Positions 1 through 8,334 of a DNA stretch of 64,000 bases are shown in pieces; position 1 is the first letter of the stretch, and the number at the start of each line of letters is the position of its first letter. A program made the position numbers and the translations under genes. Below the pieces are notes generated by a model, which was not told the DNA's origin, searched no databases, and saw only the letters and a program-made list of their open reading frames with translations. The stretch covers positions 19,763 through 83,762 of the forward strand of contig SORT01000002.1 in the NCBI GenBank assembly GCA_004402895.1, written 5' to 3'. Source of the stretch: Fidelibacterota bacterium MT.SAG.3 (GTDB lineage: Bacteria > Fidelibacterota > SORT01).

Positions 1-54
1 AGCGGAGGGCGAGGGATTCGAACCCCCATTCCTTTGCGGGAAACGGTTTTGAAG
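1..54 (-). tRNA. 3' half of a class II (Ser/Sec-type) tRNA, probable integration scar
   Basis: Read on the minus strand, the stretch gives an anticodon loop CTTCAAA, a stem half ACCGT, a long variable arm (TTCC-CGCAAA-GGAA), a T arm with TTCGAAT, and an acceptor 3' strand GCCCTCC with discriminator G at position 3. The 5' half (acceptor GGAGGGC, D arm) is absent: bases beyond about 55 do not pair with the anticodon stem. The long variable arm and discriminator G fit tRNA-Ser or tRNA-Sec; the loop as written would be anticodon TCA, but if the crossover lies in the loop the original anticodon is unknown. A 3' fragment ending in the anticodon loop is what tyrosine-recombinase integration into a tRNA leaves at the far end of an element. 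No CCA is encoded. Confidence 0.65.
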
Positions 55-273
55 ATCGCGGTTGCCCTTGATACATAGGAACTTACAGGAATTGATGCCA
101 TATAATTGCCATTCTGTAGACCAATCCAGACCAATTGAGACTAAGTGTAAATCTAATCTTATATCACTAATATTTAAATTTATACCAGATGCTAATCTTT
201 GATTCCTCTCCAACTTTTTGATAGAAGTTAATTATAATTAATAAGACTTCTATTATTGAGATTTCGTAGTTCT

Positions 274-2469
274 TTAGGGTTCGACTATTTGCAGTGAAAA
301 GGAATCAAACCAAGCGCTGCCCTCTCCGGTTAAAGCTATACCAAAATCGATCCACTGTGCTTCATCTGAAACTTCACCGGTAATCTCAAAGAAACGCCAT
401 TCACTCGTCTTAATCGGCCGATCTTTCATGTTATCCTTAAAAAGGAGGGACTGAGTATCGCGCCCCCTTTTGTTAACTTTTAGCCACAAATAAGCATCAT
501 TTCCAGAGCCTTCCAGCTCCGTTCGTACTGCCGCCCGTAACTTGATTCGCTTACCGCGATACGAGGTAGCGTCCAAACGCTGCAAGAGTAAAGCATACGT
601 TTCCCCATAATGTTTGCCAAATTTCCTGCTGATTTTCACACACTTCTTGCCCTGTTGTGGAAGTTCGGTGCTGGTTTCAACAATAAAGTCAAAATTGGCC
701 AACCGGTATTTATGAGCACTCCACCCTTCAGGGATCACTCCCGGTTCACTGCTTTCAAAATTTAGATTCTTAGGTGAAGTCAGGATTCGTGGTTTCGAGC
801 GAGTTCCACCGGGATTTGGACGGGCGGCAGTGGTTTCGTCAACGAATAGCAACACATCATATAGTTCTGTTACCTGTACGTCTTCCGCATAACTTGAAGC
901 CGCTTGTGGGTTGAACACTGCGCCAATATAGCGGGTTTTGCGTGGTTTTGCAAACCACTCGGCTACATAGCCAGTTTCAGGTAATCTTCGTAAATCAAAG
1001 GCTGCATAAGGCAGACCGGTAGCGCCAAGTGTCGCATCGAGACTCTCTTCCGGCAGTGGTTTGACATGAAAGGGTCTTAAACCCCTGCTACTGCCAAAGG
1101 ATATCCAAATTGCTTGAAACGAACCTTGATTAAATGCAAATCCGAAAACAACCATATCCTTGCCATACATTTCTCGTAGAAATTGCCCCATCCAATTCTT
1201 CCGTGTGTTCACATGGCCATTGTGCGCCCATATCACGATTTTGGCATCGGGTCCTTCGTGTTCCATGATCCAATGAATATTTGCTGCCATGGAGCTGTCG
1301 CGAATAGCCGATCCAGATGGTATGTTCGATTGAATGTATTGTGATAGAATATTAGCGTGCAGTCGTGCAACCTTCCAATCTTTTTCGCCGGTTTGAGCGA
1401 TATATTTTCCACTGTTCGCATCTAAATCTTTAATCGTCGATGCGATAACTTGCAAGGTCTTAGACATTTCCTCTTTAGAGATATCAGCAAAATCCCATTT
1501 GTAGGGACTCTTTATCAGGGAGAGGGAAGCATTCTCGTTTAATACCGCCGCTACCTTGCGATCAACTTTATTTAAGTAGTTCTCCAGTACCTTAAGCGCT
1601 CGCGTCCCGTACGTCATGTCATATCCATAAAACTTGACTTTTTTCGTATGATTCGGATCAGCGTTATAACGCCGCATCCAGCGGATCATCTCCAATACTT
1701 CTTCCGTGTCCCAGGTCCAGAAATAAATTCCGGCCAGCGCTTTTTCGGGATCGCCCTTGCCTGTCAACACATACTCATTCACATCAAATCCTTCCGGCAT
1801 GGTCGCCTCAATGGCGAATATATTAAATTCCATCTCCGTGACTAGAAACTCTAGCATGCGATGTTTTAACTGGAAAAATTCGCGTGTTCCGTGGGTTGCC
1901 TCTCCAAGCGCCACCAGACGCGCATCACCGATGATTTGCTTCAACGGTTGCATATCCTCGAACCCTTGTTCCGCCTCCACCCCCTTCAAAGGAACCGCAT
2001 TGTCTTTAAGCCACTGAATGGTCGTCTGACGTCTGGCACGATTGGTTTCAAGTCGTTCCTTATATTCAGACGCTGAGAGCAGTTCTTCAATCTGGACTTT
2101 GTATTTCCCCTTCACCAAAGGTTCTTCATCACCTTCGATTTTATGGGGATAGATCTCCAACTGATAGTTTCCAGAGGTTTTAGCTTCGATCATCACATTT
2201 TCTGTACCCTGAGTGCCGGTCGGACCGTCAACTTCGTCAATCTTCTCTCCATTTGGATCGAGCACCGAAATCACCAAATCGATACCGATTTGCTCCACAG
2301 TGACATGCACAAATTGCCCAGACTTCAGCGCCACCTGATAGGTATGGCGCGCTCCTTCAGACATCGGGCTTTCGATTTCTTTCCCCGGAACGAGAGTTTT
2401 GACCTGTGTGCTGGCGCTCGAGCAATTCAACAACAAGAACGCAAACAGATACATAGTTAATGTTTTCAT
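274..2469 (-). CDS. Erythromycin-esterase-family lipoprotein with N-terminal PPC-like domain
   Basis: I start at the internal ATG (2469), preceded by GGAGGAGG and opening a signal peptide MKTLTMYLFAFLLLNC with a lipobox Cys at about residue 16; the ORF-track start at 2502 lacks this fit. The protein has 731 residues. Residues ~25-135 look like a beta-sandwich PPC/jelly-roll domain. Residues ~175-500 are the erythromycin esterase (EreA/EreB) fold, with the GEATHGTREFF motif that carries the catalytic Glu and His. The last ~130 residues resemble a carbohydrate-binding-like beta-sandwich. Family members hydrolyse lactone or ester bonds, but many chromosomal homologues have no proven macrolide activity, so the substrate is unknown. 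It is probably anchored in the outer membrane. Its only close gene neighbour is the divergent M28 peptidase. Confidence 0.85.
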   Translation of the reverse strand: MKTLTMYLFAFLLLNCSSASTQVKTLVPGKEIESPMSEGARHTYQVALKSGQFVHVTVEQIGIDLVISVLDPNGEKIDEVDGPTGTQGTENVMIEAKTSGNYQLEIYPHKIEGDEEPLVKGKYKVQIEELLSASEYKERLETNRARRQTTIQWLKDNAVPLKGVEAEQGFEDMQPLKQIIGDARLVALGEATHGTREFFQLKHRMLEFLVTEMEFNIFAIEATMPEGFDVNEYVLTGKGDPEKALAGIYFWTWDTEEVLEMIRWMRRYNADPNHTKKVKFYGYDMTYGTRALKVLENYLNKVDRKVAAVLNENASLSLIKSPYKWDFADISKEEMSKTLQVIASTIKDLDANSGKYIAQTGEKDWKVARLHANILSQYIQSNIPSGSAIRDSSMAANIHWIMEHEGPDAKIVIWAHNGHVNTRKNWMGQFLREMYGKDMVVFGFAFNQGSFQAIWISFGSSRGLRPFHVKPLPEESLDATLGATGLPYAAFDLRRLPETGYVAEWFAKPRKTRYIGAVFNPQAASSYAEDVQVTELYDVLLFVDETTAARPNPGGTRSKPRILTSPKNLNFESSEPGVIPEGWSAHKYRLANFDFIVETSTELPQQGKKCVKISRKFGKHYGETYALLLQRLDATSYRGKRIKLRAAVRTELEGSGNDAYLWLKVNKRGRDTQSLLFKDNMKDRPIKTSEWRFFEITGEVSDEAQWIDFGIALTGEGSAWFDSFSLQIVEP

Positions 2470-2843
2470 GTTGCCTCCTCCATGTGAAAGATAATTGGAC
2501 ATAGTATACGAAACTTCTTCGTACTAACAAAGTTTATTTTGTTGCGTGTAACAGCCAGATTCGGGGGTTTTGCAATATAAGACGTCAGTTGATCACGACA
2601 AAAGTGGCGCACAAGTCGATAGTTTTTAGTGGATAACGTCATGGTCTTGAATTTCGCGCTGGGTCTTATATAGATCGACATAATCTCTCGATTTTCGAGT
2701 TTTGGTACTGCGAAATTGTGTGTCATAACTGACATTTATGGGACAGTACTATTTAAGTAGTACTGCCAAAACATTAGATCGAATTATTTTGGGAATTACC
2801 TGTCATTATCATATATTAATATATCAATTTTTGAGGTCAATAA
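2470..2843. other. Intergenic region between two divergent genes
   Basis: This 374-bp divergent spacer must carry both promoters. The one clear element is the 8-bp perfect palindrome at 2744-2765. The small ORFs the track lists here (2466-2735 minus, 2738-2947 plus) have no recognisable domains and overlap likely control sequence. Confidence 0.6.
2744..2765. promoter_or_regulatory. Perfect dyad CAGTACTA-N6-TAGTACTG, operator-like
   Basis: An 8-bp perfect inverted repeat with a 6-bp centre (TTTAAG) lies 78 bp upstream of the M28 peptidase start. The size fits a homodimeric HTH repressor site. As RNA it would also form a hairpin, but no U-run follows, so a terminator is less likely. The cognate regulator is unknown. 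Confidence 0.4.
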
Positions 2844-4547
2844 ATGAAGGAAATGGATATGATGAAAAGATATTACTCTTCTATATTATTTATGTTAATC
2901 TCTCTGTCAGCAATCGGATGTGCATACCGACAAATAACGGTTCCTGAAGTGACAGACGATGAATTCGCCGCCGCTTACAGAAACGATTTGAAAACATTGT
3001 CGTCCGACGAATTTCAGGGGAGACGATCCGGTACACCGGGTGGAAAAAAGACCCAAGAATATCTGATAAACAGCTTCAAGTCAATGGGGTTGGAGCCTGG
3101 TAACAATGGAAGTTATTTGCAGGAAGTAAAGCTATTTTCAAGAATATCGACAGCTTCGGGTGTCAGGGCAGTAAATACGGAAGGCGATACTCTGGAGATA
3201 GAGTGGAAAACGCAAATTCTTCCCCTAGTAATAGGTGAAGATACCACGATTTCTATCATAGATAAGGAGTTGGTTTTTGTAGGATTCGGTGGCGATTCAG
3301 AGAAGTTTAACTGGCACGATTATGATGATATAGATGTTGAAGGAAAGATAGTAGTCATGCTCCGAAATCATGCCGGCTTTGCAAGTAAAGACAGTTCCGT
3401 CCTGAATGACCGTTCGAATGTAAGACTGGGATATACTTTTATAAAGATCAACACGGCGGAATCTCATGGCGCTTTTGGCACAATAATGATTTTAGATTCG
3501 GTGTTAGCAGGGAATAAATCCAGATGGAAGGGGTGGGCACGAGTCTCTTCATGGGGGAGGAATTCTCTTTATGACGGGAAGGTGGACAGTTCCACTCTAA
3601 AGTTGAGATTGACTTTGAATTTGGAAGTAGGAAAACAGTTTATGGCATTAGCAGGCTATGATTATGATTCACTCGTAGTTGCCGCATACTCTCCCGGATT
3701 TAAGTCTTTTGATCTTGCTGTTACGCTCAGCGGTGAATTTAAAAGAAAAGAAAGAATATATATTTCCAATAATGTATTAGGTCTTATCCGCGGCACTGAG
3801 CGTCCTGATGAAGTAGTGATCTACACAGCTCATTGGGATGGTTATGGTACATACAAAGGCGCAGAAGAGGATAGCATATATAACGGCGCAGCTGATAACG
3901 CAACTGGTACGGCGTCTATTTTGAGTCTTGCACGCTCATTCATGGCTCAACCCGTTCCTCCCAAGCGGTCGATACTGTTTATGGGTTTCACCGCGGAGGA
4001 GACGGGTTTATTGGGCTCTAAATATTACGTAGATAACCCGGTATTCCCGCTTTGGGAAAGCGTTGCTTTGATAAATACGGATATGTTGACCTTTGTCGGT
4101 GAAACTAACGACCTGATAATCTTTGGAAGAGGAAGATCAGATCTTGACAAGTATGCAGAACGCGCAGTAAAAAAACTGGGAATGCGTATTCAGGACGATC
4201 CCTGGCCCGAGCAGGGAAATTACTATAACTCTGACCATTACGTATTTGCTTTAAAGGGAGTGCCTTCTATGTCGATGCACAACGGGATAGACAGCCGGGA
4301 GCACGGCATGGAGTGGGGGATGAAAATTCAAAAGGATTTTATAGATTCAGACTTCCACAAGGTAAGTGATGAATACAGCGAAGATTTAAACTTGGATGGA
4401 ATAATGCAATACCTTCAGGTAATCTTTGACGTCGGATACACGTTGGCTAATTCTTCCAAATTTCCTAATTGGAATAAAGACGATGAATTTCGACCCATTC
4501 GTGACGCCAGCAGACGAGAAATAAAACTGATAAAAACCACTAAATGA
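2844..4547 (+). CDS. M28-family zinc aminopeptidase, lipoprotein
   Basis: The protein is 567 residues. ATG 2844 has GAGG seven bases upstream. The N-terminus is a lipoprotein signal (SILFMLISLSAIGC, Cys ~26). A PA-like insertion (residues ~130-200, with VFVGFGG and a GKIVVML strand) precedes the peptidase core. Di-zinc ligands of clan MH are visible: AHWDG (His ~330), DNATG (Asp ~351), AEETG (catalytic Glu and ligand ~383), NTDM (Asp ~412) and SDHY (His ~466). Such enzymes remove N-terminal amino acids from peptides and are exported or surface-anchored, fitting a peptide-scavenging heterotroph. The order of signal, PA domain and M28 core is normal for the family, and all ligands are present, so it should be active. 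Confidence 0.93.
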   Translation: MKEMDMMKRYYSSILFMLISLSAIGCAYRQITVPEVTDDEFAAAYRNDLKTLSSDEFQGRRSGTPGGKKTQEYLINSFKSMGLEPGNNGSYLQEVKLFSRISTASGVRAVNTEGDTLEIEWKTQILPLVIGEDTTISIIDKELVFVGFGGDSEKFNWHDYDDIDVEGKIVVMLRNHAGFASKDSSVLNDRSNVRLGYTFIKINTAESHGAFGTIMILDSVLAGNKSRWKGWARVSSWGRNSLYDGKVDSSTLKLRLTLNLEVGKQFMALAGYDYDSLVVAAYSPGFKSFDLAVTLSGEFKRKERIYISNNVLGLIRGTERPDEVVIYTAHWDGYGTYKGAEEDSIYNGAADNATGTASILSLARSFMAQPVPPKRSILFMGFTAEETGLLGSKYYVDNPVFPLWESVALINTDMLTFVGETNDLIIFGRGRSDLDKYAERAVKKLGMRIQDDPWPEQGNYYNSDHYVFALKGVPSMSMHNGIDSREHGMEWGMKIQKDFIDSDFHKVSDEYSEDLNLDGIMQYLQVIFDVGYTLANSSKFPNWNKDDEFRPIRDASRREIKLIKTTK

Positions 4548-4910
4548 ATTTTAAATGATGCGCGGTCAGGATGCCTTTGCCGATGGCGGGATTATGAAAA
4601 TCCTGACTTTTTAAACTCTTAATTTTCATAAACATATGAGTTCTGAGACGCGAAAAATGTGTATCTAAAACGACCGTTATTGATACAAAAATCCACTGTC
4701 TCAAAAGCTAATTGTCAGAAAATCTCGTTTTCATGAGTTTTGTGCAATTGATAGACATCAAAATGGTCTGTTACAAGTTGGGTTTGTGAGATTGAATTAC
4801 GTCATTGGGGATACAACTTATGAAATTCATTTTCTTTGGGTATAACTTTGAACTAAATTTTAATTAAATGGAAGTTATGTAAATCTAAACTAAATCAAGC
4901 GAGCAATCAG
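4548..4910. other. Intergenic region with first copy of a dispersed repeat
   Basis: 363 bp without a supported gene. It holds the first copy of the repeat with exact core 4693-4721. A GAGAC/GTCTC pair flanks its interior. No convincing promoter or terminator was seen. Confidence 0.6.
4693..4721 (+). repeat. 29-bp repeat, copy 1
   Basis: CCACTGTCTCAAAAGCTAAT followed by TGTCAGAAA is identical to 5818-5846 in the same orientation. Weaker similarity extends about 65 bp upstream (shared ATAAAC and AAAATGTGT) and about 15 bp downstream. The two copies bracket the UGA-interrupted lipoprotein gene. Confidence 0.8.
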
Positions 4911-5504
4911 CTAGTATGCCCATCCGTAACGTGTGAAGTGATTGATGTAGAATACGAGTGTTTTTTCCGCCTCGTTTACCGTGTATGTAACTACTTCGCC
5001 ACCAGTGCCGTCATCATGTATGAAGTAGATCTCTATCAGGTAAGGATCACCGTCAAAACCAAGCGCATCGTAATCCAACGTGATCTTTACGTCAGTGTTG
5101 AATACCATGCTCGGTAAGAACTCTACCTCGGCTGAACAGGGAATCTGTCCGTCCATGCAAGTTACCGACACCGATATCTTTGTATTATCGTCAACCGCTC
5201 CAGCAGGAATCTCTACTTTGTTTCCAAAGGTATTAGATCCTCCAACGGTACCACCAGCCTGAACGGTGATGGTCTTTGTCGTTGAGCTTGATTTATTAAG
5301 AGCAATCAACTTCTTCATTGATTTTGGGCTCCACTTTAGAAAGTTCACACCTTCTAATGAGGTTGCCGCTCCTCATACCGAAGCAGATGTCTTAGCTGAT
5401 TCCGGTGCCGTTGTTGCTGCATAATCGCAAGCAACCGAAAACAACATCGCTACAACTGTTATCGGTAAAAGCAGGTTTCTGAATTGTATTCTGTTTCTAT
5501 TCAT
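4911..5504 (-). pseudogene. ZU5-like lipoprotein gene interrupted by one in-frame UGA
   Basis: The ORF track splits this into two ORFs (5373-5576 and 4911-5348), but they share one frame, and the reading continues as ...KTSASV-UGA-GAATSLEGVNFLKW.... From ATG 5504 the product would have 197 codons, with a signal peptide ending in a lipobox-like FSVAC (Cys 26), a linker, then a beta-rich domain. That domain's GGTVGG...VEIPAGAV pattern and C-terminal HFTRYGW resemble ZU5-type extracellular modules. The UGA is codon 44, in the linker just after the signal peptide. A single nonsense mutation is the simplest explanation; readthrough or a sequencing error is possible. Other genes here use UGA as a normal stop, so recoding is unlikely. 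Start choice is uncertain because the SD is weak. Confidence 0.7.
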
Positions 5505-5817
5505 TATATTTATTTGGCTACTCATCATATGCTCTATTTGCACGGTTAATATAGTATAATCTATATGCGCTGTCAAGTAGTTTTTTAAAAAATCGACGTA
5601 AATTGTGAAATAAACCTCATAAAATGCGTTAATATAATGATACTATTGATATTAAGGTTATGTTGATATATTTTATATACTTAGTATGATATTAAGAACT
5701 ATTTGACTAATTCTGATAACTAGCCTTCGAATATAGGATTCTTACGATTTCTCATAAACGTGTAAGTTTTGGCACAAAAAAATGTGTCTCATAAACCTTG
5801 GTTAATAAGACAAAAAA

Positions 5818-5846
5818 CCACTGTCTCAAAAGCTAATTGTCAGAAA
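5818..5846 (+). repeat. 29-bp repeat, copy 2
   Basis: Identical to 4693-4721 in direct orientation. It ends 52 bp before the 83-bp site, whereas copy 1 has no clear site after it. Confidence 0.8.
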
Positions 5847-5898
5847 CTCTCGATTTCATGATCTTTGATTAGATTGTCAAAATCCCTCATTTTCTGCG

Positions 5899-5981
5899 AA
5901 TTCACTACATTTCTTGGGTTATATCGTGAGTTTTGCTCATAATTAGCGACTAATATCGTGAGTTCTTTGTGTAATGTAGTG
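5899..5981 (-). repeat. 83-bp site, copy 1 (att-like)
   Basis: On the minus strand it begins CACTACATTAC and ends AATGTAGTGAATT, a 9-bp inverted repeat at the ends (CACTACATT / AATGTAGTG). Inside are two direct copies of ACTCACGATAT 32 bp apart, and the outer arm ACTCACTACAT is a third variant. It aligns without gaps to 11345-11427 (66 of 83 positions by my count) in opposite orientation. It sits directly behind the integrase gene. The build of outer inverted arms plus internal direct repeats is typical of recombinase accessory sites. Confidence 0.75.
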
Positions 5982-6028
5982 AGTTTCGGGTCCGTTTAAT
6001 ATCATAGTAAAAGTAGGGCATCTCAGCC

Positions 6029-6637
6029 CTATTCTTCATCTGATTCCAGATTCTTTAATGCTTCTTCCACGTCTGTATCCATCACATCAGCATATACCTG
6101 AGTAACCGTCGGTGAACTATGACCGAGTTGCCTCTGCACAAGCCTGAGATTATACCCGCTCGCTTTATAGAGATTTGTTGCATAGGTATGTCGTAGTGAA
6201 TGAATTGAGTAGTGAGCGGAAATCCGCGCTCTTTTCGCCCATTTTTTAAAGACCTGCTGTATTCCAGACCGTGTCATCCTCTCCCCTCGCTCTGAAGGAA
6301 AGAGGTACTGTGAGTTAATAGATCGATAATCTAAGAATTCTATGATATGCTTCTTCAAATTTGATCCAATATCGACAACTCGATCTTTCCCTCCCTTGCC
6401 GTTTTTCACATGGATCGAACTCTGACCTCTCTTGAGGTAGAGACCCTCAATTTTTAAGTTCGCCATTTCCGAGACGCGTAGCCCAGATCCGAGTGCTAAC
6501 TCAATTATCAATGCATCCCGGACTGGCGCTTGTACTCCTCTCGATTTTGCGATTGTCGCTGCTTCACTGCAAGTCTTTCGAAGTTGTTTTGTTTCTTCCG
6601 GAGTTAAGAATTTATCCGGTGTTAGAATCCAATTCAT
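6029..6637 (-). CDS. Short tyrosine recombinase (phage integrase family), catalytic domain only
   Basis: The protein is 202 residues; ATG 6637 has a strong AAGGAGG. The complete catalytic set of the XerC/D-lambda integrase family is visible: Arg in GSGLRVSEM, Lys in NGKGGKDR, HSLRH (His and Arg), LGHSS (His) and the nucleophile in TQVYAD. Family members of ~300 residues carry an N-terminal SAM-like core-binding domain; here only ~30 residues precede the catalytic fold, so it is a catalytic-domain-only recombinase or an N-terminally truncated one. The good SD and intact frame suggest it is expressed. It lies between the 83-bp site and an 11-bp repeat array, both plausible binding targets. It probably excises, integrates or inverts the surrounding segment. 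Confidence 0.9.
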   Translation of the reverse strand: MNWILTPDKFLTPEETKQLRKTCSEAATIAKSRGVQAPVRDALIIELALGSGLRVSEMANLKIEGLYLKRGQSSIHVKNGKGGKDRVVDIGSNLKKHIIEFLDYRSINSQYLFPSERGERMTRSGIQQVFKKWAKRARISAHYSIHSLRHTYATNLYKASGYNLRLVQRQLGHSSPTVTQVYADVMDTDVEEALKNLESDEE

Positions 6638-7049
6638 GGTTAAGTCCTCCTTCGAGGTTCTTATACCATATTATTTTCAATCAAGACTTGGAGGAAGTAA
6701 GGATCATTCTTGGGCAATACTTAATCGATACTTGGAGCATACTTGAGCAATTCTTGGAAGTTACTCATTATAGTTCTAATCCGATTCTTTTCGGATTTTC
6801 TAGATATTCTTGGTATAATCTATTGTTATTATTTCACTTACCTAAAACAAAGGTCGGTTGTAGGAATGAAAAAGAAAAGCTTTATCTTTATGTTATTATT
6901 ATACTTACAAGATTATATCCTATGATAGCTCATTTCAATTTATCAGAAATGTAAACTCTATATATTGTGAATAGCCCTTGCGAATATACCAAATATGGGG
7001 TATCTTATATGTCGATTAAAAGATAAATAATGGAATTGGAGAATCAAAA
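6638..7049. other. Integrase upstream region
   Basis: 412 very AT-rich bases between the divergent integrase and HNH genes. They hold the 11-bp array and a TATAAT at 6814-6819 (plus strand) without a clear -35. The track ORFs 6493-6954 and 6743-6925 run through this region but have no domain and cross the array, so I do not call them. Confidence 0.5.
6686..6762 (+). repeat. Seven-unit 11-bp helically phased repeat array
   Basis: Units start every 11 bp at 6686, 6697, 6708, 6719, 6730, 6741 and 6752. The clearest are ACTTGGAGGAA, TCTTGGGCAAT, ACTTGGAGCAT, ACTTGAGCAAT and TCTTGGAAGTT, with consensus (A/T)CTTGG(A/G)GCAT; unit 2 is degenerate. The period is close to one helical turn, so all copies face the same side of the DNA. 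The array lies 49-125 bp upstream of the integrase start, where regulator, excisionase or integrase arm-type sites are expected. Confidence 0.65.
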
Positions 7050-7313
7050 ATGGCTAGCAAAAAGAAAATTGAACAAGCTTGGGATAAAGCCAAACCTATC
7101 AGGGGTAAAAATCCTGATTCGTGGCGTAAGGATAAATTTGGTAACAAAATTAGGCATGGTTCATATGGTACTGAGGGCGATTATGGATGGGAGTTAGACC
7201 ATAAAAATCCACAATCAAAAGGAGGTTCCAACAAACCGCAAAATATTCAACCCTTACATTGGGAAGAGAATCGACAAAAGAGTGATAAATATCCCTATAA
7301 GAAGAAAAAATAA
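7050..7313 (+). CDS. Small stand-alone HNH nuclease
   Basis: The protein is 87 residues and very basic; ATG 7050 has GGAG eight bases upstream. The C-terminal half holds the HNH core: WELDHKNPQSKGG, then NIQPLHW and an Asn in EENRQKSD. This ELDH...G...N...N arrangement is the beta-beta-alpha metal finger with its catalytic His present. No Cys zinc knuckle is seen. There is no additional domain, so it may be a minimal nicking nuclease or toxin, or work with the following HNH protein, whose gene starts 27 bp later. It lies inside the segment bounded by the 83-bp sites. AT-richness matches the next two genes and differs from the housekeeping region. Confidence 0.75.
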   Translation: MASKKKIEQAWDKAKPIRGKNPDSWRKDKFGNKIRHGSYGTEGDYGWELDHKNPQSKGGSNKPQNIQPLHWEENRQKSDKYPYKKKK

Positions 7314-7340
7314 TGCTGAGTAGATAGCAAAGAGAATCAT

Positions 7341-8234
7341 ATGTCTATACCAAAAGCTACTCGCGACATGCTACTTGTTGAAGCACAACATCGGTGTACA
7401 GTCTGTAACGAAAAGTGCTTTGAAATTCACCACATCATAGGAAAAGCTGACGGTGGAGATGATAGCCCAGAAAATTTGATTGTTATGTGTCCAAACTGTC
7501 ATCAACATAGATATCATCGATCAGGTGAATTCACTCGAGATCAATTACGGCAATATAAGAAAAATTTACAAGACAGAAATGAAATCGAGAAAAGATTACT
7601 TCAGAATATAGAAGATCTCTGGAAAGAGATTAAAGAAAAATCCGCTGCGGAAATTAACAAGAGTTTAATCACCAAACTTGAGGACGCCAATCAATTAATT
7701 GACAAAAGCAGATCACCTAAAATTGCTCAATCAGTAAGCCAAATGGCAATAAAAATGGCGGAATTATCCATTATGCCCAATGCAGCTAGGCGTGCAATAG
7801 AAGTTAAATATGAAGTAGAGCGACAGCAACTTAAGTCAAGCGTAGATCAATTATCAGTGGTTGGGATTGATGACGATGCTTATCGTAAAAACAATAAGTT
7901 TGGTCGAGCTTACGAATTTGTCCTAATTTTGGATCATTCGCCTGATTCAGACTGGGTGAAAATATTTGACTACAATTACAAGAATAGTGGGTATTCAATG
8001 AAAAGAGAAACACATATTAGAGGTGATAGGGCTGTTATGATTATAGCAGATTCGGATGATTTACAAGCACACACGAATTGGGTAAAGAAGTTGGTTGGGG
8101 AAACAAATACATGGCTTACCACTGAGGGATATCGAAATATTGATTGCCTGATCAACGAATCTCTTCACAAAGAACTAGAACAATTTGATGCAATTCAGTC
8201 AATGAAAAAACGTACACAGAGTATAAAGATTTAA
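7341..8234 (+). CDS. HNH endonuclease with unrecognised C-terminal domain
   Basis: The protein is 297 residues. The N-terminal ~55 residues are a complete Cys-type HNH module: CTVCNEKCFEIHHIIGKADGG followed by ENLIVMCPNCHQHRH-like spacing, giving two CxxC zinc pairs, the catalytic His and the Asn. A predicted coiled or helical linker (~60-145) leads to a ~150-residue alpha/beta C-terminal domain I do not recognise (RAYEFVLILDHSPDSDWVKIF). HNH plus a variable sensor domain is a layout common in restriction and phage-defence proteins, but no partner system is identified. Weak SD (AAAGAG) before ATG 7341. Probably co-transcribed with the small HNH gene. Confidence 0.75.
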   Translation: MSIPKATRDMLLVEAQHRCTVCNEKCFEIHHIIGKADGGDDSPENLIVMCPNCHQHRYHRSGEFTRDQLRQYKKNLQDRNEIEKRLLQNIEDLWKEIKEKSAAEINKSLITKLEDANQLIDKSRSPKIAQSVSQMAIKMAELSIMPNAARRAIEVKYEVERQQLKSSVDQLSVVGIDDDAYRKNNKFGRAYEFVLILDHSPDSDWVKIFDYNYKNSGYSMKRETHIRGDRAVMIIADSDDLQAHTNWVKKLVGETNTWLTTEGYRNIDCLINESLHKELEQFDAIQSMKKRTQSIKI

Positions 8235-8334
8235 AAGATAGAAATTATGCATGAATTTCACATCAACGATTTACGGAATATGAGTCACATCAAAGACCAA
8301 ACCACAATGTATAACTAAAATAAACAGAAATGAT

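Larger units (their letters stand above)
5577..6028. other. Intergenic region with repeat copy 2 and recombination-site-like sequence
   Basis: 452 bp between the lipoprotein remnant and the integrase stop codon. It holds the second 29-bp repeat and the 83-bp site at 5899-5981. No coding potential was recognised. Confidence 0.6.

Noticed and set aside
1-5504. Selenocysteine reading of the UGA, using the TCA-anticodon tRNA-like fragment
   Set aside because: The tRNA is only a 3' half, the UGA is in a lipoprotein linker without redox context, and the small hairpin at the UGA does not have the usual bacterial SECIS spacing. No SelA, SelB or SelD is in the window.
6686-6762. CRISPR array
   Set aside because: 11-bp contiguous degenerate units without spacers and no cas genes.
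6493-6954. 153-aa plus-strand ORF upstream of the HNH genes
   Set aside because: Overlaps the integrase start and the 11-bp repeat array; no domain, no SD, and the repeat period is not a multiple of three.
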